Assembly: GCF_019038465.1 (NCBI RefSeq)
Contig: NZ_JAFKRH010000014.1
Span: 186,001 to 250,000 of the forward strand
Source: Synechococcus sp. CCY 0621
GTDB lineage: Bacteria; Cyanobacteriota; Cyanobacteriia; PCC-6307; Cyanobiaceae
Direction of reading: 5' to 3'
Length of the DNA: 64,000 nt
How positions within the stretch are numbered: position 1 is the first letter of the stretch; each line of letters starts with the position of its first letter. Below, one piece after another: positions 46,984 through 56,349 of the stretch. The notes under the pieces are model-generated. The model worked only from the letters and a program-made list of their open reading frames with translations. It searched no databases and was not told where the DNA came from. Position numbers and translations under genes: made by a program.

Positions 46984-47881
46984 CGACACCCGCCTGGAGC
47001 CGCTGGCTCAGGTCCCCGTCGCTCCCCCCGCGCTGGCCGCCGTCCATGCGGTGCTCGCAGACGGCGGCCAGCACGGACTGGACGTCGTCTGGAATCACAT
47101 GGTCCCGGCCCTCCAGCAGCGACCAGGCGCGGGCGGCGGCCACCAGGGCCAGACCGGCCCGGGGGGAGAGCGGATGGCCCTGGGCGGGCTGGTGACGGCT
47201 GCGGTCCAGCAGGTCGAGCACGTAGTCGAGCAGGGCGGCGCTGCAGTGCTGCTGGTCACAGCGTGTCTGCAGCTCCAGCAGATCCTCGGGCCCGAAGGCG
47301 CTGCTGAGGCCATCGGGCCGCAGGCCCTCGCCCTGCAGCAGGGCCCGTTCCGCCTGGCGGGGGGGGTAGCCCAGGCTGAGGCGCATCAGGAAACGGTCCA
47401 GCTGGGATTCCGGCAGGGCCGAGGTGCCCCCCTGGTCGAGGCCGTTCTGGGTGGCGATCACCAGAAAGGGCCGGGGCAGGGGATGGCTGGTGCCGTCCAC
47501 GCTCACCCTGCCGGCGGCCATCGCCTCCAGCAGCGCGCTCTGGGTGCGCGGGCTGGCCCGGTTGATCTCGTCGGCGAGCAGCACCTGGCTGAACAGGGGA
47601 CCGGGCTGAAAGTGAAAGCTGGCGGCGCCAGGGTCGAACACGTTGAGGCCGGTCAGATCGGCGGGCAGCAGGTCGCTGGTGAAGCTCACCCGCTTGAAGC
47701 CGAGCCCGAAGCTGCGGGCCAGGGCCTCGGCCAGGGTGGTCTTGCCCATGCCGGGCAGGTCTTCGATCAACAGGTGGCCGCGGGCCAGCAGGCAGGCCAG
47801 GGCCAGGCGCACCTCGTGTTCCTTGCCCAGCAACACCGCACCGATCGCGCTGATCACCGGGTGAAGGGGGGAAGGGGGCAC
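46970..47881 (-). CDS. MoxR family AAA ATPase
   Basis: A 303-residue MoxR ATPase: Walker A GMGKTT (about residues 44-49), Walker B VLLADEINRASPRTQSALLEAM, sensor IATQNGLDQGGTSALPESQLDRF, and a C-terminal lid (HPLSPRAGLALVAAARAWSLLEGRDHVIPDDVQSVLAAV). MoxR proteins act as chaperones for VWA or envelope partners. It leads the operon MoxR-DUF58-transglutaminase-pentapeptide protein. The start is GTG. Confidence 0.93.
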   Translation of the reverse strand: MPPSPLHPVISAIGAVLLGKEHEVRLALACLLARGHLLIEDLPGMGKTTLAEALARSFGLGFKRVSFTSDLLPADLTGLNVFDPGAASFHFQPGPLFSQVLLADEINRASPRTQSALLEAMAAGRVSVDGTSHPLPRPFLVIATQNGLDQGGTSALPESQLDRFLMRLSLGYPPRQAERALLQGEGLRPDGLSSAFGPEDLLELQTRCDQQHCSAALLDYVLDLLDRSRHQPAQGHPLSPRAGLALVAAARAWSLLEGRDHVIPDDVQSVLAAVCEHRMDGGQRGGSDGDLSQRLQAGVDGLR

Positions 47882-47969
47882 GGGGCTGGTGCGGTCACCG
47901 GTGGTCCACCCATTGCAGCAGCCCCGCCACGCTTCTGTGTTACAACCGCCTGAATGTTCCCTGGAGTCG

Positions 47970-49124
47970 GTGCCAGCTCACCACCCGGTGACGGGGCTTC
48001 CTGATCCGCCGCAACCCCATGGCGGCAACCTCCAGGCGGCCGCCAGACGCCTCGGCTGTCGTCCGGATCAGCTGCTGGACGCCAGCGCCTCCCTGGTGCC
48101 CTTCGGCCCGCCACCGCGGCTGCGGCGCCTGCTGCACCGCGCACTCGACACCGACCTGCGCGACTATCCAGACCGGGACTACGGGGCCCTGGCCGGTGCC
48201 ATCGCCGCCTGGCACGGGCTCGATCCGGCCATGGTGCTGCCCGGCAACGGGGCCGCCGAACTGTTCACCTGGGCGGCGCGGGACGCCGCCGCCTGCGGCC
48301 CCAGCCTGCTGCCGGCGCCGGGGTTCGGCGACTACCGCCGGGCCCTGGACTGCTGGGGCGGTGTGTGGCGGACCCTGCCGCTGCCACTGGACTGGCGCGG
48401 AGCCGGTCCCACCGACTGGCCCCTGGCAGAGGCCACCACCGCCACGGCCGTTGCGACAGACCGCCCGGCCGTGGTGTGGCTCACCAATCCCCACAACCCC
48501 ACCGGCCAGCTCTGGAGCCGGGCCTCGCTGCAGCCCCTGCTGGAGCGGTTCGCCCTGGTGATCGTCGATGAGGCGTTTCTGCCGCTGGTGCCCGCCGGCG
48601 AGGACCAGTCGCTGGTGCCGTTGCTGCCGGCCCACCCCAACCTGGTGGTGATCCGCAGCCTCACCAAGCTGTTCTCGATCGCCGGCCTGCGGCTCGGCTA
48701 CGCCCTGGGCGGCGCCGAGCGGCTGGCCCGCTGGGCCGCCTGGCGCGACCCCTGGCCCGTCAACGCTCTGGCGGCGGCGGCGGGCCAGTTCCTGATGGCC
48801 GATCAGGCTGGACTGCGGCGCTGGCAGCGGCGGGTGCAGTGCTGGGTGGCCCGCGAGGGCCCCTGGCTGACGGGCCGGCTGGCGGCGATGCCCGGACTGG
48901 AGCCCCTGCCCTCGGCGGCCAATTACCTGCTGGTGCGCAGCCGCCCGCCGGCCGCCTCGCTCCAGCCGCTGCGGCTGGCGCTGGAACGCCAGCACCGGAT
49001 CCTGGTGCGCGACTGCCGCTCCTTCGAGGGCCTGGGCGAAAGCTGGCTGCGGATCGCGGTGCAGAGCAGGGCCGGCAACCGCCGACTCCTGGGGGCCCTG
49101 CGGCGCTTCAACCGCGCCCCCTGA
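47970..49124 (+). CDS. Threonine-phosphate decarboxylase / histidinol-phosphate aminotransferase-like PLP enzyme
   Basis: A 384-residue class I/II aminotransferase. The PLP-lysine segment [18 protein letters not shown] and the [13 protein letters not shown] and [12 protein letters not shown] segments are clear. The N terminus ([32 protein letters not shown]) strongly resembles CobC/CobD threonine-phosphate decarboxylases, which make the aminopropanol arm of cobalamin. HisC activity cannot be excluded. The GTG at 47970 has a ctggag ribosome-binding site; a GTG at 47889 would add 27 residues. It overlaps convergent murG by 17 bases. Confidence 0.82.
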   Translation: MPAHHPVTGLPDPPQPHGGNLQAAARRLGCRPDQLLDASASLVPFGPPPRLRRLLHRALDTDLRDYPDRDYGALAGAIAAWHGLDPAMVLPGNGAAELFTWAARDAAACGPSLLPAPGFGDYRRALDCWGGVWRTLPLPLDWRGAGPTDWPLAEATTATAVATDRPAVVWLTNPHNPTGQLWSRASLQPLLERFALVIVDEAFLPLVPAGEDQSLVPLLPAHPNLVVIRSLTKLFSIAGLRLGYALGGAERLARWAAWRDPWPVNALAAAAGQFLMADQAGLRRWQRRVQCWVAREGPWLTGRLAAMPGLEPLPSAANYLLVRSRPPAASLQPLRLALERQHRILVRDCRSFEGLGESWLRIAVQSRAGNRRLLGALRRFNRAP

Positions 49125-50190
49125 CCTGCTCCAGCACCTGCACCAGCCGCCGGTCGGCGTCCCGCACCGCCAGGGCCTCCATGCCGTCCCGCATCGGCTC
49201 CAGAGGATCGGCTCCTGTGGCGGAGCCGCGCAGGCGCGGTCCCAGCAGCCGCCACACGGTCCGCTCCAGGGCAGGCTCGCCGGGCTCGTGCTGCCAGACG
49301 ATCACCGCGGCGCCCAGGCTGGCGGCGGCGGCGGCATTGGCGTCCTGATGCCGGTCGGCGGCCGCCGGGAAGGGCACCAGGATCGCCGGGGTGCCGCAGA
49401 CGGCCAGTTCGCTGAGGCTGCCGGCGCCGGCCCGGCTGATGGCCAGGTCGCAATGCTGCAGCAGCCCCGGCAGCTCATCGCTGAAGGCCCGCTCCGCCAC
49501 CCCGTCGAGGCGCAGCGTTCCGGCTTCGGGGTCCTGGCTGCCGGTGAGGTGAACGATGCGACAGCCGCTGGCCGCCAGCTGCGGCAGCAGGGGCCGCACC
49601 ATGCGGTTGAGGCGCAGGGCCCCCTGGCTGCCCCCCATCACCAGCAGCAGGGGCCCGTCGCCCCCTGGCACCCACTCGGGCAGGGGAGTGGGACGAAGGA
49701 AGTCCCGTCGTACCGGGGTGCCGCACACCAGAGGACGGCAGCGGGGCAGCCGCTCGGCCGCCTGGGGAAGCCCCACCGCCACCCGTGTGCACAGGGGGCC
49801 CAGCAACCGGGTCACCCGCCCGGGGATGGCGTTGCTCTCGTGCAGCACCACCGGAACCCCGCACCAGCGGGCGGCCAGGATCGCCGGTGCGGCGATGTAC
49901 CCCCCGCTGCTGAACACCACGCTCACCCCCTCCCGCCGGATCAGGCGCCGCATCGGCAGCACCGCCAGCAGCAGCTGCAGCAGGTTCCAGAGCTTTCGCA
50001 GCCCCCGGCCCTGCAGTCCGCCGGCCCGCACCATGTGGAGCGGGTAGCGGCTGGGGACCAGGTCGGTCTCCAGCCGGTTCGGTACCCCCACCCAGTGCAC
50101 CTGCCAGTCGGCGGACAGGGCTTCAGCCACCGCCAGGGCGGGGAACAGGTGGCCACCCGTGCCGCTGGCGGCGATCAGCAGGGTCGGCAT
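49108..50190 (-). CDS. murG: UDP-N-acetylglucosamine transferase MurG
   Basis: A 360-residue GT28-family enzyme that adds GlcNAc to lipid I to form lipid II at the inner face of the membrane. Conserved features: [65 protein letters not shown] and [35 protein letters not shown]. The length is normal. The gene is divergent from 50268, with a 77-base spacer containing probable promoters. Confidence 0.97.
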   Translation of the reverse strand: MPTLLIAASGTGGHLFPALAVAEALSADWQVHWVGVPNRLETDLVPSRYPLHMVRAGGLQGRGLRKLWNLLQLLLAVLPMRRLIRREGVSVVFSSGGYIAAPAILAARWCGVPVVLHESNAIPGRVTRLLGPLCTRVAVGLPQAAERLPRCRPLVCGTPVRRDFLRPTPLPEWVPGGDGPLLLVMGGSQGALRLNRMVRPLLPQLAASGCRIVHLTGSQDPEAGTLRLDGVAERAFSDELPGLLQHCDLAISRAGAGSLSELAVCGTPAILVPFPAAADRHQDANAAAAASLGAAVIVWQHEPGEPALERTVWRLLGPRLRGSATGADPLEPMRDGMEALAVRDADRRLVQVLEQVRGRG

Positions 50191-50267
50191 GGGCGGGTGG
50201 GGCGAGCGCGCCTAACTTAAAAGCCGATTCCGGTCCGCTCACCGCCGCCCCGGTTCCCTCCCTCTCC

Positions 50268-51059
50268 ATGGCTCCGTCCTGCCCGCTGAACGCCCCCCTG
50301 CCTTCGGTCCGGTCGCCCCAGCTGTTCGGCACCCTCCTGGCGACCGTGGTGCTGGCCGGCGCCGGCGTCGCCCCCGCCCTGGCGGTTCCGCCTTCGCCCG
50401 CCCAGCTGCAGGCCCTCGAGAGTGCCCTCAACAGCAGCTCCGACACGGCCCTGGCTGGCCTGCTGCAGGCGGGCCCCGGGCTGGATCCCGCCCTGCTGGA
50501 GAGCCGCCGGCGCCTGTTGAGGCAGCAGTTTCCCGATGCCCGCTGGCAGCTGAGCAGCGGCGCCCAGATGCGCGATGGCCAACCCACGGTGACCCTCCGG
50601 GTGGATGGCACCCGGCGCCAGGGCGGCACCACCTACCGGCTGGAGGCGGAGCAACAGCTGGCCCTGCAGAGCGACGGCACCCGCATCAACGGCCAGACGG
50701 TGCTGCGGGAACGGTCGCTGCTGCGCAGCGGTGACAAGCCCCTGCCGGTGAGCCTGCTGATCCCCGACGCGGTGCTGACCGGCCAGCGCTACGACGTCGA
50801 CGTGATCTTCGACGATCCCCTCGACGGTGCCCTCTCCGCTGGGGGCATCGCCGCGATCACCCCCCAGCAGCAGGCCACCATGGCCAGCCCGAGCATGGAG
50901 CTCGGGGCCCTCGGGGGCGGCGGACTGTTCAAGATCGTGCAGGCGCCCCTGTCCCCCGGTTCCCAGACCTGGGCCGTCCTGCTGGTGCACCCCGACGGCA
51001 TCGTCAGCGCCACCAAGCGGGTGCGCGTTGTCGCCGACCGCAAATCGCTCGAGCCCTGA
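50268..51059 (+). CDS. Exported hypothetical protein preceding a two-component system
   Basis: A 263-residue protein with a signal peptide (LFGTLLATVVLAGAGVAPALA). The mature part (AQLQALESALNSSSDTALAGLLQAG...) has an alpha-beta region and VTLRVDGTRRQGGTTYRLEAEQQLALQSDGTRINGQTVLRERSLLRSGDKPLPVSLLIPDAVLTGQRYDVDVIFDDPLDGAL, a beta-rich part. No known family recognised. It ends three bases before an OmpR-type regulator gene, so it is a candidate input or accessory protein for that system. Confidence 0.65.
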   Translation: MAPSCPLNAPLPSVRSPQLFGTLLATVVLAGAGVAPALAVPPSPAQLQALESALNSSSDTALAGLLQAGPGLDPALLESRRRLLRQQFPDARWQLSSGAQMRDGQPTVTLRVDGTRRQGGTTYRLEAEQQLALQSDGTRINGQTVLRERSLLRSGDKPLPVSLLIPDAVLTGQRYDVDVIFDDPLDGALSAGGIAAITPQQQATMASPSMELGALGGGGLFKIVQAPLSPGSQTWAVLLVHPDGIVSATKRVRVVADRKSLEP

Positions 51060-51062
51060 ACC

Positions 51063-51788
51063 ATGGGCCGACCGCATCGGATCTGGGTGGTGGACGACGA
51101 TCCGGACCTGCGCCATCTCCTGTCCACCTACCTGGGGGACCAGGGCTACGAGGTCCGCTGCATGGGCGATGGCGCCCAGCTGATGGCCCGACTGGAGGGG
51201 CAGCGCCCCGATCTGCTGGTGCTCGACCTGATGCTCCCCGGCGATGACGGCCTCACCCTGCTGCGGCGCCTGCGGGACGGGGACGACGACCTGCCGGTGC
51301 TGATGCTGACGGCCCGGGCCGATGCGGTGGATCGGATCATCGGCCTGGAGCAGGGGGCCGACGACTACCTGGCCAAGCCTTTCCTGCCGCGGGAGCTGAC
51401 CGCCCGGATCGAGGCGGTGCTGCGCCGCCGCGGCACCCTCCCCGGCGGCTTGCCCCAGCCCGATGGGGAACGGATCGGCTTCGGCGACCTGGAGGTGGAT
51501 CTGGCGGCCCGCACCCTGGAGCGCCAGGGGGAAGCCCTGACGATCACCGGCGGCGAGTTCGCCCTGCTGGCGGCCTTCGTGCAGCACCCCCACCGGCCCC
51601 TGTCCCGGGAGCGGCTGATCGAACTGGCCCGGGGTCCCGGCAGCGACACCGACAGCCGCAGCATGGACGTGCAGGTGTCGCGGCTGCGGCGGTTGATCGA
51701 ACCGGAGCCGGCCCGGCCTCGCTATGTGCAGACGGTCTGGGGTTATGGCTACGTGTTCGTTCCCGATGGCAAGCCCCGCCAGTCCTGA
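51063..51788 (+). CDS. OmpR-family response regulator
   Basis: A 241-residue regulator: a receiver domain with acidic pocket VVDDDPDLR, phospho-acceptor Asp55 in LLVLDLMLPG and the KPF lysine in DYLAKPFLPRELTARIEAVLRR. A winged-helix DNA-binding domain follows (ITGGEFALLAAFVQHPHRPLSRERLIELARG...RSMDVQVSRLRRLIE...VQTVWGYGYVF). The histidine kinase start overlaps its 3' end by 23 bases, so they form a pair. Confidence 0.93.
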   Translation: MGRPHRIWVVDDDPDLRHLLSTYLGDQGYEVRCMGDGAQLMARLEGQRPDLLVLDLMLPGDDGLTLLRRLRDGDDDLPVLMLTARADAVDRIIGLEQGADDYLAKPFLPRELTARIEAVLRRRGTLPGGLPQPDGERIGFGDLEVDLAARTLERQGEALTITGGEFALLAAFVQHPHRPLSRERLIELARGPGSDTDSRSMDVQVSRLRRLIEPEPARPRYVQTVWGYGYVFVPDGKPRQS

Positions 51789-53169
51789 ACCCGTCTGGCG
51801 GCCGTCCCTGGGGCGCACGCTGGCGTACCTGCTGGCTGGCACCGGTGCTGCCGCCCTCAGCCTGCTGCTGCTGCACCTGCTGCTGGGTCGGCGCCTGGCC
51901 CAGCAGCAGCTGATCCAGACGGGCTCGGAGGTGGCTTCGAACCTGGTGCTGGGGGAGGTGGCGCTGGAGCGCTTCAGCCCGGAGGTGCTTGGCCAGATCA
52001 GTGGCATGCGACTGGTGGTGGGCCGCCGACCGGAGCCTGCGGCCACGGCGGCCTGGGTGGGCCGGGGGGATCGGCGGCTGCGCTGGCAGACCCAGCGGCT
52101 GCAGGCGGAGCTGTGCCGCCGGCTGGGCCGTTGTCCGGCGGTGCAGCCGGCCTTCTCCCCGCGGCGGGGGGTATGGGTGGAAATGGCCTCCCCGCTGGAA
52201 CCGGTGTGGCTGTTCGTTTATCTGCCCTCACCGCGCGGCTGGCCGCCGGATCCGTTGCTGCTGTCCCTGTCCATCGGCCTGGGGGCGCTCGGGGCCCTGC
52301 TGCTGTTCCTGATGCTGGAGATCCAGCGGCCCCTGACCCGGCTGCAGGACGCCCTGGCCGATGTGGGCCTCGAAGCCCTGCCCGAGGCCCTGCCGGACCA
52401 GGGCGCCCCGGCGGTGCGGCAGCTGATGGCCCGCTTCAACGCCATGCTGCTGCGGCTGGAGGACTCCGGCCGGGAGCGCACCACGATGCTGGCCGGCATC
52501 GCCCACGACCTGCGCAGCCCCCTCACACGGCTGCGGCTGCGCCTGGCCCTCGCCGCCGAGGGCCCGATGGCACCCCAGGAGCTGGAGCGGGCCCAGGCCG
52601 ACATCCGCTCGATCGAGCGGATCACCCGCCAGTTCATGATCTTCGCGGGAGCCGAGGCGGGGGAGACTCCCGTGCTCGTACCGCTCGATGCCCTGGTGGC
52701 GGAGTCGGCGGCGTCGGTGGGCGAGGTGCCCCTGGAGCTGGATCTGGAGCCGCTGGTGCGGCGGGTGCGGCCGATCGCGCTGGCGCGGGCGGTGGGCAAC
52801 CTGCTCGACAACGCCCTCACCTATGGCCGGCCGCCCCTGCGGCTGGTGCTGCGGCCCCTGGGATCCGGGGACGGGGCGGTGCACCCCCACGGCGAGGCCG
52901 GACCCGTGGAGAGCGGCTTCGAGATCCAGGTCTGGGACTGTGGCGATGGCATCGGCCCGGACCAGTGGCACAAGGCCATGACGCCATTTCAGCGGCTCGA
53001 TCAGGCGCGCGGCGGCGAGGGGCACTGCGGCCTGGGCCTGGCCATTGCCGCCAAAGTCGCCCGCGACCATGGCGGTGACCTGCGCCGGCTGGAGGCCCCT
53101 GCCGCCGCCGAGCCGCCGCAGGGACGCTTCGGCGTGGCCCTGAGGGCCTGGCCCCTGCCGGGGGGGTGA
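51766..53169 (+). CDS. EnvZ-type sensor histidine kinase
   Basis: A 467-residue membrane kinase: two membrane segments (about 19-40 and 165-184) flank a periplasmic region of about 120 residues containing two cysteines (CRRLGRC). A HAMP-like linker leads to the dimerisation domain with His247 in GIAHDLRSPLTRLRLRL and the ATP-binding domain (NLLDNALTYG; WDCGDGIGPDQ; GHCGLGLAIAAKVARDHGG). ATG 51766 overlaps the regulator gene. The overall arrangement resembles EnvZ-OmpR; the signal is unknown. Confidence 0.92.
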   Translation: MASPASPEPVWRPSLGRTLAYLLAGTGAAALSLLLLHLLLGRRLAQQQLIQTGSEVASNLVLGEVALERFSPEVLGQISGMRLVVGRRPEPAATAAWVGRGDRRLRWQTQRLQAELCRRLGRCPAVQPAFSPRRGVWVEMASPLEPVWLFVYLPSPRGWPPDPLLLSLSIGLGALGALLLFLMLEIQRPLTRLQDALADVGLEALPEALPDQGAPAVRQLMARFNAMLLRLEDSGRERTTMLAGIAHDLRSPLTRLRLRLALAAEGPMAPQELERAQADIRSIERITRQFMIFAGAEAGETPVLVPLDALVAESAASVGEVPLELDLEPLVRRVRPIALARAVGNLLDNALTYGRPPLRLVLRPLGSGDGAVHPHGEAGPVESGFEIQVWDCGDGIGPDQWHKAMTPFQRLDQARGGEGHCGLGLAIAAKVARDHGGDLRRLEAPAAAEPPQGRFGVALRAWPLPGG

Positions 53170-53267
53170 AGCGGCGACGGTCGCATCCGGACATAGGTGG
53201 CGGTCAGCCAGTCCGATTCCCGTCACACGTTCCGGTCACGATGGAATCGTCAATCACCGTTCCTCCC

Positions 53268-53654
53268 ATGCCTTCCAGCCTGCTCCAGCCCCTGCGGATC
53301 GCCGTTCTGGCCGCGGTCCTCGGCTCCACCGGTGGCGTGATGGCCCAGAGCGCTCCCACCGAGGCCACCCGGCCCACGCCCGCCCAGATGCAGAAGATCT
53401 TTCCCGAGCAGAAGCGGCTGGCGATCAGCGATCAGCAGGCCCGCATCGCCATCCTCCAGACCGGTGAGCGCTGTCTCTCTTCTGCCGCCAGCAGCGAAGC
53501 TCTGCGGGCCTGCATGAAGCAGCAGCGTGAAGCGAGCCAGCGCCAGCGCCAGCAGCACCGTGAGTCCCTGCGGGCCCTGTTCCAGCGCAACGGCATCGCC
53601 ATGCCCGAGTGGGGCAAGAAGAAATGGGGTGAGGGCCGATCTGGCAGCCTCTGA
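53268..53654 (+). CDS. Small exported helical protein
   Basis: A 128-residue protein: a signal peptide (LQPLRIAVLAAVLGSTGGVMAQ) and a mature helical part rich in Gln/Arg, with two cysteines (ERCLSSAASSEALRACMKQQ) and a basic region (QREASQRQRQQHRESLRALFQ). The family is unknown. I chose the ATG at 53268 since it directly precedes the signal peptide; an ATG at 53241 adds nine residues. It follows the histidine kinase by about 100 bases and may be independently expressed. Confidence 0.6.
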   Translation: MPSSLLQPLRIAVLAAVLGSTGGVMAQSAPTEATRPTPAQMQKIFPEQKRLAISDQQARIAILQTGERCLSSAASSEALRACMKQQREASQRQRQQHRESLRALFQRNGIAMPEWGKKKWGEGRSGSL

Positions 53655-53672
53655 GGCCTGGTCTCAGGCCTC
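53653..53672. terminator. Palindromic hairpin between convergent genes
   Basis: gaggcctg, loop gtct, caggcctc: a perfect eight-base stem spanning the convergent stop codons of the small exported protein and pgk. It could act as a bidirectional terminator, although neither side has a T-run. Confidence 0.4.
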
Positions 53673-54869
53673 GTCGAGGGCGGCCACGCCGGGCAGCACC
53701 TTGCCTTCCAGCAGCTCCAGGCTGGCGCCGCCCCCGGTGGAGATGTGGCTCATCTTTTCGGCCACACCCACCTTCTCCACAGCCGCCACGGAGTCACCGC
53801 CGCCGATGATCGTGCAGCAGCCCTTGGCGCTGAGATCGGCCAGGGTGTGGGCGATGGCGTTGGTGCCGGCGGCGAAGGCGTCGAACTCGAACACCCCCAT
53901 GGGGCCGTTCCAGATGACGGTCTGGCAGTCGGCCAGGGCCTCCTGGAAGGCCTTCACTGAATCGGGGCCGATATCGAGGCCCATCCAGCCATCGGGAATG
54001 GCGTCGATCGCGGTGGTCTGACTGTTGGCGTCGGGGGCGAAGTTATCCGCCAGCACCACATCGGTGGGCAGCAGCAGCTGGACGCCCTTGGCGGCCGCCT
54101 TGGCTTCGAGTTCCTTGGCCAGTTCCAGCTTGTCCTCCTCCACCAGGCTCTTGCCCACCGCCAGTCCACGGGCCTTGTAGAAGGTGAAGATCATGCCGCC
54201 GCCGATCAGCACCTTGTCGCACTTGTCGATCAGCGACTCAAGCACGCCGATCTTGCTGCTCACCTTGGAGCCGCCCACGATCGCGGCCAGGGGACGCTTG
54301 GGTTCATCGATCGCCCCCTGCAGGTACTGCAGCTCCTTCTCCATCAGGAAACCGGCCACGCTGGGGCTCAGATACTTCGTCACGCCCTCGGTGGAGGCGT
54401 GGGCCCGGTGGGCGGCGCCGAAGGCGTCATTCACATAGACGTCGGCCAGGGCGGCCAGCTTCTCGGCGAAGCCGGCGTCGTTCTTCTCTTCCTCGGCGAA
54501 GAAGCGCACGTTCTCCAGCAGCACCACATCGCCATCGGCCATGGCGGCCACCTTGGCCTCGGCGTCGGGGCCGATGCAGCTGTCGGTCTTGGTCACGGGC
54601 TTGCCCAGCAGCTCGCTGAGGCGGGCCGCCACCGGGGTGAGGCGCATCGCCTCATTCACCTGGCCCTTGGGCCGGCCGAAGTGGGCGGCCAGCAGCACCC
54701 TGGCGCCGTGGTCGATGAGGTGGCGCACGGTGGGCAGTGCCGCCCGGATGCGGGTGTCGTCCGTGATGGCACCGGCGTCGTCGAGAGGCACGTTGAAGTC
54801 GACCCGAACCAGCACCCGCTTGCCGCGGAGATCATCGGCGCTGAGGCTGGAGAGGGATCGCTTCGCCAC
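53664..54869 (-). CDS. pgk: Phosphoglycerate kinase
   Basis: A 401-residue kinase linking 1,3-bisphosphoglycerate and 3-phosphoglycerate in glycolysis and the Calvin cycle. N-terminal [30 protein letters not shown], and the nucleotide-binding region with [17 protein letters not shown] and [15 protein letters not shown]. The GTG at 54869 gives a standard N terminus ([18 protein letters not shown]); the open frame to 54950 is an unlikely Arg-rich extension. Confidence 0.97.
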   Translation of the reverse strand: MAKRSLSSLSADDLRGKRVLVRVDFNVPLDDAGAITDDTRIRAALPTVRHLIDHGARVLLAAHFGRPKGQVNEAMRLTPVAARLSELLGKPVTKTDSCIGPDAEAKVAAMADGDVVLLENVRFFAEEEKNDAGFAEKLAALADVYVNDAFGAAHRAHASTEGVTKYLSPSVAGFLMEKELQYLQGAIDEPKRPLAAIVGGSKVSSKIGVLESLIDKCDKVLIGGGMIFTFYKARGLAVGKSLVEEDKLELAKELEAKAAAKGVQLLLPTDVVLADNFAPDANSQTTAIDAIPDGWMGLDIGPDSVKAFQEALADCQTVIWNGPMGVFEFDAFAAGTNAIAHTLADLSAKGCCTIIGGGDSVAAVEKVGVAEKMSHISTGGGASLELLEGKVLPGVAALDEA

Positions 54870-55009
54870 GGTTACGTGTAAGGAAAGGCGGGGGGAGATT
54901 AGCCTCCGGCGCCTCCGCTCCTGCCGCCGGCGCGATTCGGTTCTTCCCACCTCCCATCCCTGGCGGCCGCAACGGTCGGCGCTAAGACAAGGGGGCTGGG
55001 CCTTCCGCC

Positions 55010-55393
55010 ATGTTCGACACCGTCCTGTTCCCCATCGACCAGAGCCGCCAGACGATGGAAACGGCGGCCGTCGCCCTTCAGCTCGCCCAGCGCCACGGCA
55101 GTCGAATCGTGCTGCTGTCGGTCGTGGAGGCCGAAGAGGGTGTGATGCACGATCCCGCCGCGGTGGCCCAGCTGCTGGAGCAGGCCCGCGCCAGTTTCAC
55201 CCAGGCCGGTGTGGCCTGCGAGGTGCTCGAGCGGGAGGGAAAGCCGGCCTTCGTCATCGGCGATGTGGCCGATGAGATCAATGCCGATGTGATCGTCATG
55301 GGCACCCGCGGCATCACCCTGGAGGAGGACCACCACAGCACCGCCGCCCGGGTGCTGCAGCTGGCGCCCTGTCCGGTGCTGGTGGTGCCCTGA
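55010..55393 (+). CDS. Universal stress protein (UspA family)
   Basis: A 127-residue single UspA domain: [26 protein letters not shown] at the N terminus, [15 protein letters not shown], and a C terminus of [35 protein letters not shown]. The glycine-rich ATP-loop is only partly conserved. Its stop overlaps the start of the GTPase gene (TGATG at 55391-55395). Confidence 0.9.
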   Translation: MFDTVLFPIDQSRQTMETAAVALQLAQRHGSRIVLLSVVEAEEGVMHDPAAVAQLLEQARASFTQAGVACEVLEREGKPAFVIGDVADEINADVIVMGTRGITLEEDHHSTAARVLQLAPCPVLVVP

Positions 55394-56349
55394 TGCCGGA
55401 CGTCGGCGACACGGTCCGCCTCAGCACGGCCGCCCCACCGATCCAGTGGTATCCGGGCCACATCGCCAAGGCGGAGAAAGCCCTCAGCGCCAACCTGGAG
55501 AAGGTGGACCTGGTGATCGAGGTGCGGGATGCCCGCATCCCCCTGGCCACCGGCCACCCGCGCCTGCAGCGCTGGATCCGGGGCAAGCAGCACCTGCTGG
55601 TGATCAACCGCCGCGACATGGTCAGCGCCGCGGCCCGCCTGGCCTGGGACGGCTGGTTCCGCGAGCGGGGCGAGGTGCCGTGGTGGTGTGACGCCAAGGT
55701 CGGCACCGGCGTCAAGCAACTGCAGCAGGCGGCGATCCGGGCCGGGGAGCAGCTCAACGCCCGCCGGGCCGGCCGCGGCATGCGGGCGCGGCCGGTGCGG
55801 GCCCTGATGCTGGGCTTCCCCAACGTCGGCAAGTCGGCGCTGATCAACCGGCTGGTGCGCCAGAAGGTGGTGGAGAGTGCCCGCCGGGCCGGCGTCACCC
55901 GCAGCCTGCGCTGGGTGCGGCTGGGCCAGGAACTGGATCTGCTCGACGCCCCCGGCGTGCTGCCCCCCCGCCTCGATGATCAGCTGGCCGGGCTGCGACT
56001 GGCTCTCTGCGACGACATCGGCCAGGCCTCCTACGACGGCGAGGCGGTGGCCCTGGCCTTCCTCCGTTTGCTCGTGCAGCTGGAGCGGGTGGCGGCCGCA
56101 GGTGTGGCGCCGGGGCTGGTGGAGCGGCGCTACGGGGTGGCGGTGCCGTCCTTGCCGGGAGGGACCCGCGCGATGCCCGTGCCTGACGCCGAAGCCTGGC
56201 TCAGCGCCGCCGCGGCCCGCCACACCAGTGGTGACACGGCCCGCATGGCCCAGCGCCTGCTCGATGATTTCCGCCGCTCCCTGCTGGGGCCGATCTCCCT
56301 GGAGCTGCCTCCTCTCGCCCTGCCTCCGGTGGAGGGGCCCCCCAGCTGA
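55393..56349 (+). CDS. rbgA: YlqF/RbgA-type ribosome biogenesis GTPase
   Basis: A 318-residue circularly permuted GTPase: IQWYPGHIAKAEKALSANLEKVDLVIEVRDARIPL, the G4 motif read as VINRRDM (usual NKxD, Lys replaced by Arg), then G1 GFPNVGKSALINRL and G3 DAPGVLPP, and a C-terminal helical domain. The family assists late 50S subunit assembly. Both ends overlap neighbours by TGATG, so uspA-rbgA-rluD form one unit. Confidence 0.92.
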   Translation: MPDVGDTVRLSTAAPPIQWYPGHIAKAEKALSANLEKVDLVIEVRDARIPLATGHPRLQRWIRGKQHLLVINRRDMVSAAARLAWDGWFRERGEVPWWCDAKVGTGVKQLQQAAIRAGEQLNARRAGRGMRARPVRALMLGFPNVGKSALINRLVRQKVVESARRAGVTRSLRWVRLGQELDLLDAPGVLPPRLDDQLAGLRLALCDDIGQASYDGEAVALAFLRLLVQLERVAAAGVAPGLVERRYGVAVPSLPGGTRAMPVPDAEAWLSAAAARHTSGDTARMAQRLLDDFRRSLLGPISLELPPLALPPVEGPPS

